The notes under the pieces are model-generated. The model was not told the origin of the DNA. It did no database searches and saw only the letters and a program-made list of their open reading frames with translations. Of a stretch of 64,000 bases of DNA, positions 46,101 to 55,023 are shown in pieces (the first letter of the stretch is position 1; the number at the start of each line of letters is the position of its first letter). A program made the position numbers and the translations under genes. This stretch comes from Nemertoderma westbladi (Eukaryota; Xenacoelomorpha; Nemertodermatida; Nemertodermatidae). Location: contig JAUCBJ010000284.1 of the NCBI GenBank assembly GCA_032718475.1, positions 25,659 to 89,658 of the forward strand, given 5' to 3'.

Positions 46101-49100
46101 TCAAGATGAATCTGATAATTTTCGAATGCTAAAACCTAAAATATAGAATAAAGCTCCAAAAAAAGCTTGAAAAAAACTAAAAAAAAAAGCTAGAAAAAAA
46201 GCTCAAAAAAAAGCTGCGCGAATATCATAATTATCTAATTCTAGAACATTCATATTATATCTTAATTTTAACTGAACGTTAGAAAAGACATGAAAAGCTT
46301 GAAAAAAAGCTTGAAAAACAGCTCAAAAAAAAGCTCGAAGAAAAGCTCGAAAAACAGCTCAAAAAAAGCTCAGAATACCTCACACAAAAAAGCAGTGAGG
46401 AAACGGGCATTTAGGCTTTATTACTTCGCAGCTCGCCCCACATGCAAACTGAGCAATTATGTTAGATTATAATAACAATATAATATGATATGATTCTGCG
46501 TATGAGATCAGCTCACGGGGCAAATACCACACCCTGGTTTGCCATTCCACAGGGTGGGTGTCGCAGTGGAGTCAGATATGAGGCCCATCACCCATCTACT
46601 CTGGCGCACATGACCCACCATTGGCTGTGCAGCTCATCTGCTGGGTCATGCCCTGTACCCCTGCTGCCAGGTGCAGGTCGCATTGAAGTGCACTCATAGT
46701 GGACATGAGAACACTCTACTCCTGACCAGCCATTGGTAGATCACCATCTGCCTGGCCAGGCCATATACCCCTGCAGCCAAGTATATGGGTCCTTAATCCA
46801 GGACCAACAGCGTCCTTATCCCAGAACGAAGGGGGTCCTAGTTACAGGACCAGATTTGCGTATGAGATACGATAAAATGATACTTATTATAATCTTTATT
46901 ATAACGCTGGCAACAACCTCATTTTCTTCAATTGGTAACAATTCATCGTTTATTGTTTTGGATAGAAAAGTCCGCCTCTGTAAACTGCTCCTTCCCACTT
47001 TCCAACCGACATTCCCATCTTCCCACATTCCCTCCTACAGATTGGCTGCACATACCACTAGGATCCTCAGATTGGCTCTACACATAATGAACTTACCTCT
47101 GGTCGTCACTGGCGTCCAATCTCAGCGTCTTCACGGCGACCTCAGTGATTCCGCCCGGTTTTCCCGACTTGCTCGGCGGGAGTTTAGCCTCGCATAGATT
47201 CACCTCGCCGAACTGTCCCTCGCCCAGTCGACGGATGAAGGTGATGTGTTTGCGGGGAATCTCGGGCGGGTTGCGAGGGATCGCAGGGATGCGAGTGGGG
47301 GTGTAGGAGCAACCACCGATACCCGGCTGATGAAACAAACACGATCGATATTAAATACAAAATATGTTTAAAAAACCGGGTGTTCTTTTACAATTGACAC
47401 CATCAACTTTTACTTACCATATAACATACGGAGTACATTTATCGCAATAATTTTATTGGTCATTAAAACAATAATTAATTAAATGATATTATCAATAAAT
47501 TTTGTCGTTAATTCCTCCATTAAAATATATTATTAATTATCACTAAAAATTTACTTTTTTATCACCCAAAGGCAAAAATACAACTGTAACCTGTTCTTTT
47601 GAATTTCGTTAATCGTTTTGGTTTTGAATAACGTACTCACGAATATAGTGTCATACGAACGAACTTCCATATAAAACAAAGATTTACAACAAACAAACTA
47701 ACGCACCGGTATACATACTGTAGATGACAGTTCAGAGGAACTTACATGGAGGTCGGTGTTGGCGAAATGGGCGAATTCGATAAGAGACTCGCTCTCCTCC
47801 GAGTCTGTGGGCATCCCGCGGGTTATATCGGGTTCGAGATAGATGGGTGCGGACCCGGCCTGGGAGGACGGGACCCGGGGCAGTTTCCGGTTGTTAAACA
47901 TAACCACGGTGGATTCGGGCTGGTAGTCGGGTGGGTGTGCCACTAAACGGATGGACATGCGGCCCGTATCAGCCGGTTTACGTTGATACGGCCATTTCTT
48001 ATCGGCTTTTCGTAACTGCAAAGAAATACGTTAGAGGAGAAATTTGGTTATAAAGGATAATATTTTCACAATTTACATTTACTGACCGGAGAGTGGCAGT
48101 AAAGTCACAAATTAATACAAAATTTATTAAAACTGAAAGTAATAGAATAGTTCCTATTTATAGTAAATACAATATAAATGTATTTTACCAAATGGCAATA
48201 AATATACCCCAATATATATTAATAAATATATTAGCATTTGAGTTGAATGATTTACGTAAACTATCTATTATCGCTAATTACAATACAATAATTATTGTTT
48301 ATTGGTGGTTTTTGTACCGGTACCGGTAATTAACGTATATCAGTTACTTTCAGTTTCAAAAATAATTACAAGGCTATTAAAAATAATTAATAGACAAATT
48401 TAATAGATTATTGGGGATTTTTAATAAGATAAAATTCAACCGACTTATAAAACATTGACTTAGAGAGACTTCCGAAAGGATACTTTTATTTTATACTCAC
48501 CTGGTGTTTCCTATAGCAGAAATAAACGACAGACATGACGACTATAAGAATAACAATACCGCCCCCGGCCACCGCACCAATAACCGGTCCCATGGCGCCC
48601 TCGTTGCTGTGCAACCGGTCGGCGGCCCCGGCGACGTCGGCGTTGGAGTCCGGAGACGACGGGGACCCTTCGACGACCAGAAGGTCGGGCCGGTAGGGGG
48701 AGTAATGATGCGGCTCGTTATCCACGTAGATACGGAAGGAAACCTCGGAAATGAGGATCCAGTGGTAATCGGGCTGGAACCCGAAACGAACCCTCAGATA
48801 GCGGCCGTGCAACGTGTGCGGAAAGGAGATCTGGACCTCGCGAACCGAAGAGTTGACAACGTCGAGTTTAAACTGGAAGGTCGTCTCGCTGACGAACAGT
48901 TTCCCGTTGTCGCTGAAATCAACGCGGACGATATTCATGGAGGCGACGCCACGTTTAACGTCGTTGCTCGTGTGGAATGAGATCGCGTCGAAGTGTTGAG
49001 TTCGGGAGAACGCGAAGAGGAGTTGAGGTTCCGGGTGAACTCGTCGGTTCCACCCGAGCCAGTTGTATCCGCGTACCGGGGCCTCTCCCGGGACCACCGC

Positions 49101-52100
49101 CACCGGCTGTAGGAAGTCCTCGGCGCCGATCTGGCCGTCGGTGAGCAGCCCCAATCCCCCGTACAGCGTCCCGGACGCCCGTTGCGACACCCCGTCGTAC
49201 CAGCGGTCTATGAGGCTCGCGGATTCGCTCCGGAATCCCGCGGGGTACTCGCTCCCCGGGGTCGCCTCGTACCACTGCAGGTCGAAGGGCCACTCGCAGC
49301 CGTAGACCTCCATCCGCAGACACACGTGGCTGATATCGTAGCTCTGCGGGACAACGCGCAGTTGGCGGGCCACTATAAACGTAGGTAGTCTGTTTATGTG
49401 CGGCGTAGAGGTGTCGTTGTTCCCTAAAGACAAACATAAATAATACTTAGAAAAAACAGTCAGATTCCGGGGGGGGGGGGGGGGGGGGATGGTGGGACAT
49501 ATGGACATATAGCCATGTCCTTTTAACTAACATTGTTGAATGACTGAGTCAGATATAGCCTTTTATGTGGTAAGCGACAATAGACACAGACACACCCCCC
49601 ACCCCGTCTCAAAACACTACTGAACAGAAAAATAATAGTACAATAGTGGGGAATATGGGGGGCGAGCGGGGTATGTATGTAAAACTGGAAGATGGGAGAG
49701 GGTGCATAAATAGAAGAGGATGAATAATATATGTTGTAAATGTGTTCACAAGGTTAAATAATATTCGTTTACAGAGTAAACACACAAAGGACTGAAGGAC
49801 GTCATTCTATTATTGTTGTACTTGTAAAGGGTACAGCCTAATCCTACCCTAGCTACTCCTGCTACTACATATCATGTTCCCTTCACCATCCTGCCATCAA
49901 CACAACACGTTCGTGGGGCCTTCGCGCAGCACGAGGCCCAGTTATGAGATACAAATTAAAATTGAGCGACTGTATCACAAAATCAGGTTTTGAGAAATTT
50001 ACCCACACCACCAATCAATCAAAGAAAGGGGGACAGTACGTGTTCACCCCTTTTAATCCCCCCCCCCCCCCCCCCACCCTTCCCAACCACCAATACATAA
50101 CCGCGACATCTACCACCCACGGAAGGGTAGCACGAACTTATTTCCAATCGCACGTTCAATATGCAAAGCCAGGTGGTTTATAGGAATATAATAAACGCAG
50201 TACTCGTATTCATTATAAGCCTCGTTGCGTTCGTCCTGTTTTGTATTTAAATATATTTCTTAAACGCAGGCTAGGACGTTCTTTATAATAATAATAACTA
50301 GGGATGCGATCAATATGTGAAGCCAGGTGGTTTATATAATAATTTAGTCAACGCAGTACTCGTCTTCATTATATGCCTCGTTGCGCTCGTCGCTTGTCCT
50401 GTTTTGTTATAAAATATTTTTCCTAAACGCAGACTGACGATCTTTATACAGTTATAACTATGCGAAGTTTCGAAACTGTGCGAGTAACTGTTGATACATC
50501 TATGTGGATATGTGTGATATGTGGAGATGTGTGATACAACGCCAACGCATCTTATGCCGATGTAGTAATATGGGTATTGAAATAATATTAAATTAATGTA
50601 CACTCTTAAAGCTGCAGCGAAAAAATGTAGCTAATTTCCTAGGTTACATATAAAATAATAATATTATTTTTAAGAACATTAATTTTACTACTTTGCAAAA
50701 ATTCAATTAAAAAATAACCAGACATATACATTGTGGAATAAACTATTTCAGAAGCCTACACAACAGCCATGCCATGGATAGTATTTATGTTATGATATCT
50801 GTCATTCACCTGAGATAGCAATACAACATTTATAGTGAATTTAAAGAATGCTGTCTGGGCTGGAATAGCAATACTGGTTGTCTATTACTATTCCTCTCTG
50901 GTTAGTCTTAGCAACAACTCCCAGCCAGCAGCAGAGACTTGACCAATAATCATTCCCAGCAACTGGGAATGACACACACATCCCATCTATGTACCAGCAT
51001 GTTGGCCAATAAATGAACAGTATTTAATGAGAATAAATTTTTTTTGCCGTTTTAATTACTTTAGATCAATTAAAGACACAATTATTAAAGCAAATCACTT
51101 GAACTAATTAAAAACTATAATAGAATGGCGTATGGGGATTACATCTGTATAATTTTTAATTATAATTATTTAAATCTTATACTGTAAAACAATTAATTTC
51201 TAGCAATACAACATTTATAGTGAATTTAAAGAATGCTGTCTGGGCTGGAATAGCAATACTGGTTGTCTATTACTATTCCTCTCTGGTTAGTCTTAGCAAC
51301 AACTCCCAGCCAGCAGCAGAGACTTGACCAATAATCATTCCCAGCAACTGGGAATGACACACACATCCCATCTATGTACCAGCATGTTGGCCAATAAATG
51401 AGCAGTATTTAATGAGAATAAATTTTTTTTGCCGTTTTAATTACTTTAGATCAATTAAAGACACAATTATTAAAGCAAATCACTTGAACTAATTAAAAAC
51501 TATAATAGAATGGCGTATGGGGATTACATCTGTATAATTTTTAATTATAATTATTTAAATCTTATACTGTAAAACAATTAATTTCCTTTAAAAGGCAGGT
51601 TGAAAATGGTGTTTTTACCGTAATAACTTAATTAACTAATTAACTGCTATTATCTTAGCTTCTCGAAGGCCACACTGAAATTCTACTTGGAAAATTTCTA
51701 AACTTTTGCCAAACAACATGTGTACCAAGTTTGGATAGATTTCATCAAAGATTGGCCGAGTTATTAACGTTTAAAATTGAACACGACAGAACGACAGAAC
51801 GACAGAACGACAGGTTGATTAATGGTACCACTACGCTAAGGCTCACTCACTTCGTGGCTCGCCCCACAAGAACACAGTATTCAAACATCCCAAAATAGTT
51901 GGTAAATTATAATACTAGGCAGTTTATTTGTAAATACATCAAGCACAATGTAGAGTAGAATTATGTTAGGATAATTAGAAGAGGTCTAAATACCTCGTGC
52001 ACCTGAACATTGGCCTTCCTACACCTGAATATATGGTGGTTTTAAACCGAGTACTTCTAGTTTCTACACTGTTTCATTCTTTAAATAATACGTGACGTAA

Positions 52101-52388
52101 ATCACTCAGTTTTTATATTAATTACTCTTCTAGATTTTTCAAACGGACTTTTATTTACTGCAATATTAGCCTACTATTGATTAATAAATAAAACTAACCC
52201 TGTAAAATTGTTTTTCCATTAAGTTGTCTAACAGTAGACCAATTACTGTCCACATCCCTTCTATACTCGAGTTTGTAACTGGATACGAACTGGTTGCCTT
52301 CAGACTGAGATCGGCCCTGGGTCGCAACACTTCGGATCATTTGCAGCGATCTAAAATCGATCATTAGCCATTCCACGTCAACTCGATC
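36972..52388 (-). CDS. DDR: Discoidin domain receptor tyrosine kinase (eight exons, 5' end missing)
   Basis: Exons joined on the minus strand: 52388-52199, 49423-48501, 48015-47746, 47326-47097, 38904-38737, 38483-38249, 37523-37419, 37157-36972. Every junction has GT-AG sites and the frame is kept throughout. In order the product has the second part of the discoidin (F5/8C) domain, the DS-like domain, one transmembrane helix ([20 protein letters not shown]), a juxtamembrane segment and a tyrosine kinase. The kinase has GEGQFGEV, the VAVK lysine, [18 protein letters not shown] in the activation loop and [12 protein letters not shown]. In the family these receptors bind collagen and signal slowly. 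The signal peptide and first discoidin exons were not found between 52.4 and 55 kb and probably lie further upstream. DDR1 and DDR2 orthology cannot be decided. Confidence 0.95.
37419..37523 (-). CDS. DDR: DDR exon: kinase C-lobe
   Basis: 35 codons, [20 protein letters not shown] then [15 protein letters not shown]. Acceptor ATTTTAG, donor CAG/GTAAAA, phase 0 at both ends. Confidence 0.92.
37658..37905 (-). mobile_element. RTE-type LINE 3' fragment in a DDR intron
   Basis: Minus-strand match to the C-terminal codons and 3' end of the family (inverse of GTCGACAAGCCGGCACAGCA, with small changes). It lies in the 0.7-kb intron between 38249 and 37523. Confidence 0.85.
38249..38483 (-). CDS. DDR: DDR exon: catalytic and activation loops
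   Basis: Codes [26 protein letters not shown] and [20 protein letters not shown]. Both Asp of the catalytic loop and the DFG motif are intact, so the kinase should be active. Acceptor CTCCCAG, donor TTT/GTAAGT. Confidence 0.95.
38737..38904 (-). CDS. DDR: DDR exon: kinase alphaC helix to hinge
   Basis: Codes [27 protein letters not shown] and [20 protein letters not shown]. The donor GG/GTAAGT at 38736 is preferred over an upstream GT at 38766, because the latter would create a stop at the junction. Confidence 0.9.
38905..39883. other. 3' part of the large DDR intron
   Basis: Noncoding; no gene or clear repeat seen between the DDR exon and the stop of the nested FITM-like gene. Confidence 0.5.
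39884..40792 (-). CDS. FITM2: FITM-like fat storage-inducing transmembrane protein, single exon
   Basis: 302 residues from ATG (40792). About six hydrophobic segments fit the six-helix ER membrane topology of the family. The first signature [20 protein letters not shown], followed by AEEI, contains the family His of the GH-FLLTY motif. The second signature [12 protein letters not shown] contains the second conserved His. In the family these residues form the active site of an ER acyl-CoA diphosphatase needed for lipid-droplet formation and ER balance. Length is near vertebrate FITM1/2 (about 260-290). It lies wholly inside the 8.2-kb DDR intron on the same strand. FITM1 and FITM2 identity cannot be separated; FITM2 is the more widespread form. 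Confidence 0.92.
   Translation of the reverse strand: MPSGDSPQGRLADTFSIFLPLSYIICRPSSYFKLSWIIIILGSVVSHIVDLPDNFFSSSKNFLNVYFVKLGWGWTLSVVSATCYSAGYLYTGCRSRVLVRQPFRMLVGTAIWFGCTEFILSVERATGRCSDTRFTSWKTCAANASSWWRYEISGHVFLLTYSVLVIAEEIQPIQYWHLLYRILPYKSKLRGFTSKEIHNIRQKFRVMNVLVFILTCSTVCLLILWLVMLTSTALFFHTLDHKILGGCMASACWWVTYRVWYRSAWPGRPSDGLVYNAVVREFHLLTAQKYYRDQLDTSDCTM
40793..42777. other. DDR intron sequence upstream of the FITM-like gene
   Basis: No gene seen. Local duplication of ATCTGATTGTAGTAGAATCTA near 40970-41020. Otherwise ordinary AT-rich DNA. Confidence 0.5.
42778..43437 (+). mobile_element. RTE-type LINE fragment truncated at both ends
   Basis: Starts GTTCCCCCTGAGGTCTTTAA and stops inside the codons for TPPTGSRS, where it is replaced by unrelated sequence at TGTCAGTGTGCAG. 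The RT frame is broken (a 2-bp insertion near 42917 and a 6-bp deletion near 43096). It lies in the large DDR intron. Confidence 0.9.
43438..44949. other. Intron DNA with two copies of a dispersed repeat
   Basis: Copies at about 44340-44525 and 44780-44945 share TTTAATTTCATCAAG, a TGACxGAGTTATxAGCGAT block and GAGAACTCGTTAATGGTACC. A short CCTCGTTGCGCTCG repeat near 44635 recurs at 50.2 and 50.4 kb. No gene. Confidence 0.6.
44950..45381. mobile_element. MITE-like TIR element rich in TAGCTA motifs
   Basis: The left end AAAGCCCGGTTTCCTGATGC is inverted at the right end as CATCATGGAAACCAGGCTTT. The interior has many GCTAGTAGCT and GCCACTAGC-type segments that pair across the element. No clear target duplication was found. 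Confidence 0.7.
45392..45666. repeat. 55-bp tandem repeat, five near-identical copies
   Basis: Unit AAATCGAGTTTCATTGCTAA, CTTTACAAGTAGAAAAGCAG, GCGGAAACGGGCCTT, five copies with almost no differences, directly beside the MITE at 44950-45381. Confidence 0.97.
45898..46037. repeat. 70-bp direct duplication
   Basis: Two adjacent near-identical copies of AAAACAAGTGTTTATAAGTC through GTCGCTTGTTTTTATT. A run of about 25 C lies just before (about 45856-45880). Confidence 0.9.
46047..46408. mobile_element. Putative TIR element with AAAAAGCTC microrepeats
   Basis: GCCCGTTTCCGCGCAGCTTT at the left is inverted at the right as AAAGCAGTGAGGAAACGGGC with a few mismatches. The interior is filled with AAAAAAGCTC/AAGCTTG repeats. 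The same GCCCGTTTCC core ends each 55-bp repeat at 45392-45666. Confidence 0.55.
46509..46856. mobile_element. 348-bp insertion with 12-bp direct repeats, unclassified
   Basis: The exact repeat TGCGTATGAGAT flanks the segment (46497-46508 and 46857-46868). The inserted part is GC-richer than its surroundings and contains CTGGCCAGGCCATATACCCC and GGTCATGCCCTGTACCCCTG, which resemble one another. The duplication length fits retroposition, but no Pol III promoter or RT was recognised. Confidence 0.65.
47097..47326 (-). CDS. DDR: DDR exon: kinase N-lobe
   Basis: Codes [20 protein letters not shown] (glycine loop) and [14 protein letters not shown] (ATP lysine). Acceptor TTTCATCAG, donor AG/GTAAGT (phase 2). 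The next intron is 8.2 kb and holds the FITM-like gene. Confidence 0.92.
47327..47745. other. DDR intron with dispersed repeat
   Basis: Noncoding intron; one copy of the GTAACCTGTTC/TCGTTTTGGTT dispersed repeat at about 47580-47640. Confidence 0.6.
47746..48015 (-). CDS. DDR: DDR exon: juxtamembrane segment
   Basis: 90 codons, [13 protein letters not shown] to [11 protein letters not shown]. Contains [11 protein letters not shown] and DYQP tyrosines that could be docking sites when phosphorylated. Acceptor TTTGCAG, donor CAT/GTAAGT. Confidence 0.88.
48501..49423 (-). CDS. DDR: DDR exon: end of discoidin domain, DS-like domain, TM helix
   Basis: A 923-bp exon. It begins [14 protein letters not shown] (end of the discoidin domain, with [13 protein letters not shown]), continues through YNWLGWNRR and [20 protein letters not shown] of the DS-like domain and ends after the membrane helix at [10 protein letters not shown]. 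Acceptor TGTCTTTAG, donor CAG/GTGAGT (phase 0). It is GC-rich against AT-rich introns. Confidence 0.94.
50816..51585. repeat. 385-bp perfect-type tandem duplication
   Basis: Copy 1 (50816-51200) and copy 2 (51201-51585) start TAGCAATACAACATTTATAG and end AAAACAATTAATTTC. I found one difference (ATGAACAG against ATGAGCAG). Confidence 0.97.
51660..51870 (+). repeat. Dispersed repeat copy with ACGACAGA microrepeat
   Basis: Contains ACCAAGTTTGGATAGATTTC, ATCAAAGATTGGCCGAGTTA, a run of AACGACAGA units, TTAATGGTACCACTACGCTA and ends CGTGGCTCGCCCCAC. Related to copies at about 44340 and 44780 in the same orientation. Confidence 0.7.
52199..52388 (-). CDS. DDR: DDR exon: middle of discoidin domain
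   Basis: Codes [18 protein letters not shown] and [13 protein letters not shown], the conserved beta-strands of the discoidin fold. Acceptor TTCTTCAG before 52388; donor CAGG/GTTAGT after 52199 (phase 1). Confidence 0.92.
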
Positions 52389-53574
52389 CTGAAGAAAAAG
52401 ATAAAAACTATTAATCCACCGCAGTAAAATAAAATAGCTTTTACGACAATGCCTTGCTGTGATGGATGTCGACCCATCAATGTATATCGACCCACATCAA
52501 AATTAAGACTGACATTCACCACAGCCTATATTGATTTCAATTTCTCATTTGAAAATGTTTTTAGCTAATAACTAAAGCTCTGTAATATATGACCGCCGAT
52601 AATATAATATTCAACAGGACAAAACAACTCCTCGGGATACGTTGATTACGTATGGAGAGTCGCATATGGTCGTTTTTTCCATCCCATTACAGTAAGAACA
52701 TCACGTAAATACTTTATCGGCAATCGATTGCTACATTGCTAGAATATAAACGAATAAGGTTGGATGGAGAGCAGCAGTTTGAGTCGGCCATAAAAAACCC
52801 TTTGATCTGGCGCTCAGCAAGAGAATCCCTTCTGCCCAGTCGCACCCTTTTCCAATATCCATATAAAACGCAGCGCCAACAAATTCACAGGGCTTCCCTA
52901 GCATGGGCGGCTGGCATTGCCTGGCAACCGCCGCTATTCTTGTACGATGGAGTACGCCGTCGCGAGCTGGCACTGGTGGGCATCCAACGCAACCAGCTGC
53001 TTCCTTAGGAAATCCTTAGGAGAAACTCCCTGGCCATCGGGGGTAAATCGCATCCACCAATTCAATTCCTTATTCCCTAATGGAAGGAAAATTGTCACTT
53101 CAACAATCATGGAAGCATATTATTAATCGTAATAATTGCTTTTCTCGGAATCAAATGGACCGCAGACAAACTCACAAATCGTTCCAACTCAACATTAATG
53201 ATTAATGTAAAATAAGTTAACGGCACACCCAGCGTGATTACAACACCTCAAAGAGAAAATTGTTCTGGATGGATGGTGTTACTCTTATACTACAATGAAT
53301 TGTAACACAATAGTAATGCAGAGTTGCAGCACAGCAATACCACACAGGGGCAGAAATTCAAATCATAGCCACATGGCGGAGAATTCCCTCAAACACGTTT
53401 AATAATTCAAATTAATTAAATAAATGTCTGTCAGCAACACACTCTGACTACAAACACAGACCAGAAACGCTGTTTTCCCTATTACGAAGTCCTGTCTTTC
53501 ACTGTCAATGCATACTGTATGATAATTAAACGTTTATTTCCACGAAAAGTAGTTCTCCTTATATGGATATACAC
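52389..53574. other. Noncoding region upstream of the first visible DDR exon
   Basis: No missing DDR exon was recognised here. A moderately GC-rich block at 52770-53060 has fragments of open frame on both strands without a known motif; it could be a relic of a mobile element. Confidence 0.4.
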
Positions 53575-53995
53575 AACTCTTGTATGGACTACTCGTATCC
53601 AGACAACTCGTATCTGGACAACTCGTTCCTGGAAAACTCCTGTCTGGACAACTCGTGTCTAGACAACTTGTTTCAGGATAACTTGTGTCTGGACAACTGG
53701 TGTCTGGACAACTCGTTTGTGAAAAATCGCATCTGGACAACTCATTTCTGTAAAACTCGTGTCTTTGGGCAACTGGTGTCTGGACAACTGGTGTCTGGAC
53801 AACTGGTGTCTGGTCTGGACAACTGGTGTCTGGTCTGGACAACTGGTGTCTGGTCTGGACAACTGGTGTCTGGTCTGGACAACTGGTGTCTGGTCTGGAC
53901 AACTGGTGTCTGGTCTGAACAACTTGTGCCTGGATAACTTGTGTCTGGACAACTCGTATCTGGACACTCGTTTCTGGACAACTCGTGTCATTACA
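53575..53995. repeat. 15/20-bp minisatellite (CTGGACAACTCGTGT)
   Basis: A 15-bp unit TCTGGACAACTCGTG, degenerate at the flanks, encloses a homogeneous core (about 53800-53920) with a 20-bp unit CTGGACAACTGGTGTCTGGT. The 20-bp unit equals the 15-bp unit plus TCTGG. The overlapping Asp/Asn/Leu-rich and Cys/Pro/Asp-rich ORFs are by-products. Confidence 0.95.
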
Positions 53996-55023
53996 ACTCA
54001 TTTCTGTAACACTGTTGACATTGTAACTAAATACTTTATTTAGCCTTGCGCAGAGGATAAACCAACGCGATAATTTCTTTCATATCAGCTATATCTTACT
54101 ACTGTATTTGGAAACCGGCAATGTCCAAATTTAATGCGATCTCATGACCAGATCGCTACGATCTTTCCGATTCCAATTGAGGTCGATTGCCACCCCCCCC
54201 CCCCCCTCACTAAGATGCCTAGAATCTGGCTACAATTTGTAATTAACCAACAAGTAAGACGAACCATGATACCAACCCAAATCAAATGATTAACTCGATC
54301 AAATTCTCCCCTGCGGCGATTTACATTAAAAAAATACCAAGAAAACCCACCATAGAGTATATGAGAGGATTAATTAAATCTGAGTACAGTCCCGGAGATA
54401 AAACAATCAGCATTGTATAGGAAAAATACAGTAGACACGACATGTAACCATTTCCGCAATCTCAGACAAGGTTGGCAAATTGCACTGGTGTAAAGGATAG
54501 GGACAGGATGTAATAAATTAAATTCCAAATGAAACGCAATGGAATGTTGAGTAAGCCAGGCGTATGTATAGTTGCTACGACAACAGGAAACCATTAGGAA
54601 ACACATCATGTAATGAACGTACGGGAAGGGAAGGATACATGGAGAGGAGAATATCAATTCTATAAATAGTCGCGAAGCCAAAGAACATGAATGGCTAGAG
54701 CCAAGATCTCAATATGTACCAAGAACAAATACGTGAGTTGACTCGAGTGCTGAATGTGAATATGTTATACAATAATGTCAAACTATAATAATATATTACA
54801 AAATGGCAAGCCATTTCCACATATACAGTAAATTAATAAGAAATTATATTAAAAATAAAAAAGTAAGTCATGGCAAGTAATCAAGTATAGGCAAAATCGA
54901 TGGGCAAAATAGAGTGTTTGTTTAGTTTATATCCTATAAATACAATAGGAACACGATACACACAAAATGGGAACGGAACATAATCATTTTAAAAAATATT
55001 TTCTATGATTGCAGTCAAAAATA
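53996..55023. other. Noncoding DNA
   Basis: A C-run of about 14 near 54193. No gene seen; the right end is the 3' flank of the SET protein gene. Confidence 0.5.

Larger units (their letters stand above)
49424..52198. other. DDR intron rich in repeats
   Basis: A 2.8-kb intron. It holds a G-run of about 19 (near 49470), a C-run of about 16 (near 50060), two imperfect copies of a 150-bp segment (AAGCCAGGTGGTTTATA to GAGTAACTG, about 50165-50300 and 50320-50490), a 385-bp tandem duplication and a dispersed repeat at about 51660-51870. No gene seen. Confidence 0.6.

Noticed and set aside
46290-46472. Lys/Ser-rich 60-residue ORF
   Set aside because: Direct translation of AAAAAAGCTC microrepeats inside a putative mobile element.
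52736-53008. 90-residue plus-strand ORF and overlapping minus-strand ORFs, tested as a missing DDR exon
   Set aside because: None of the frames shows the expected discoidin N-terminal motifs or splice sites in phase.
53534-54043. Six overlapping ORFs rich in SCPDT or DNWCL
   Set aside because: Produced on both strands by the 15/20-bp minisatellite; no start context or conserved domain.
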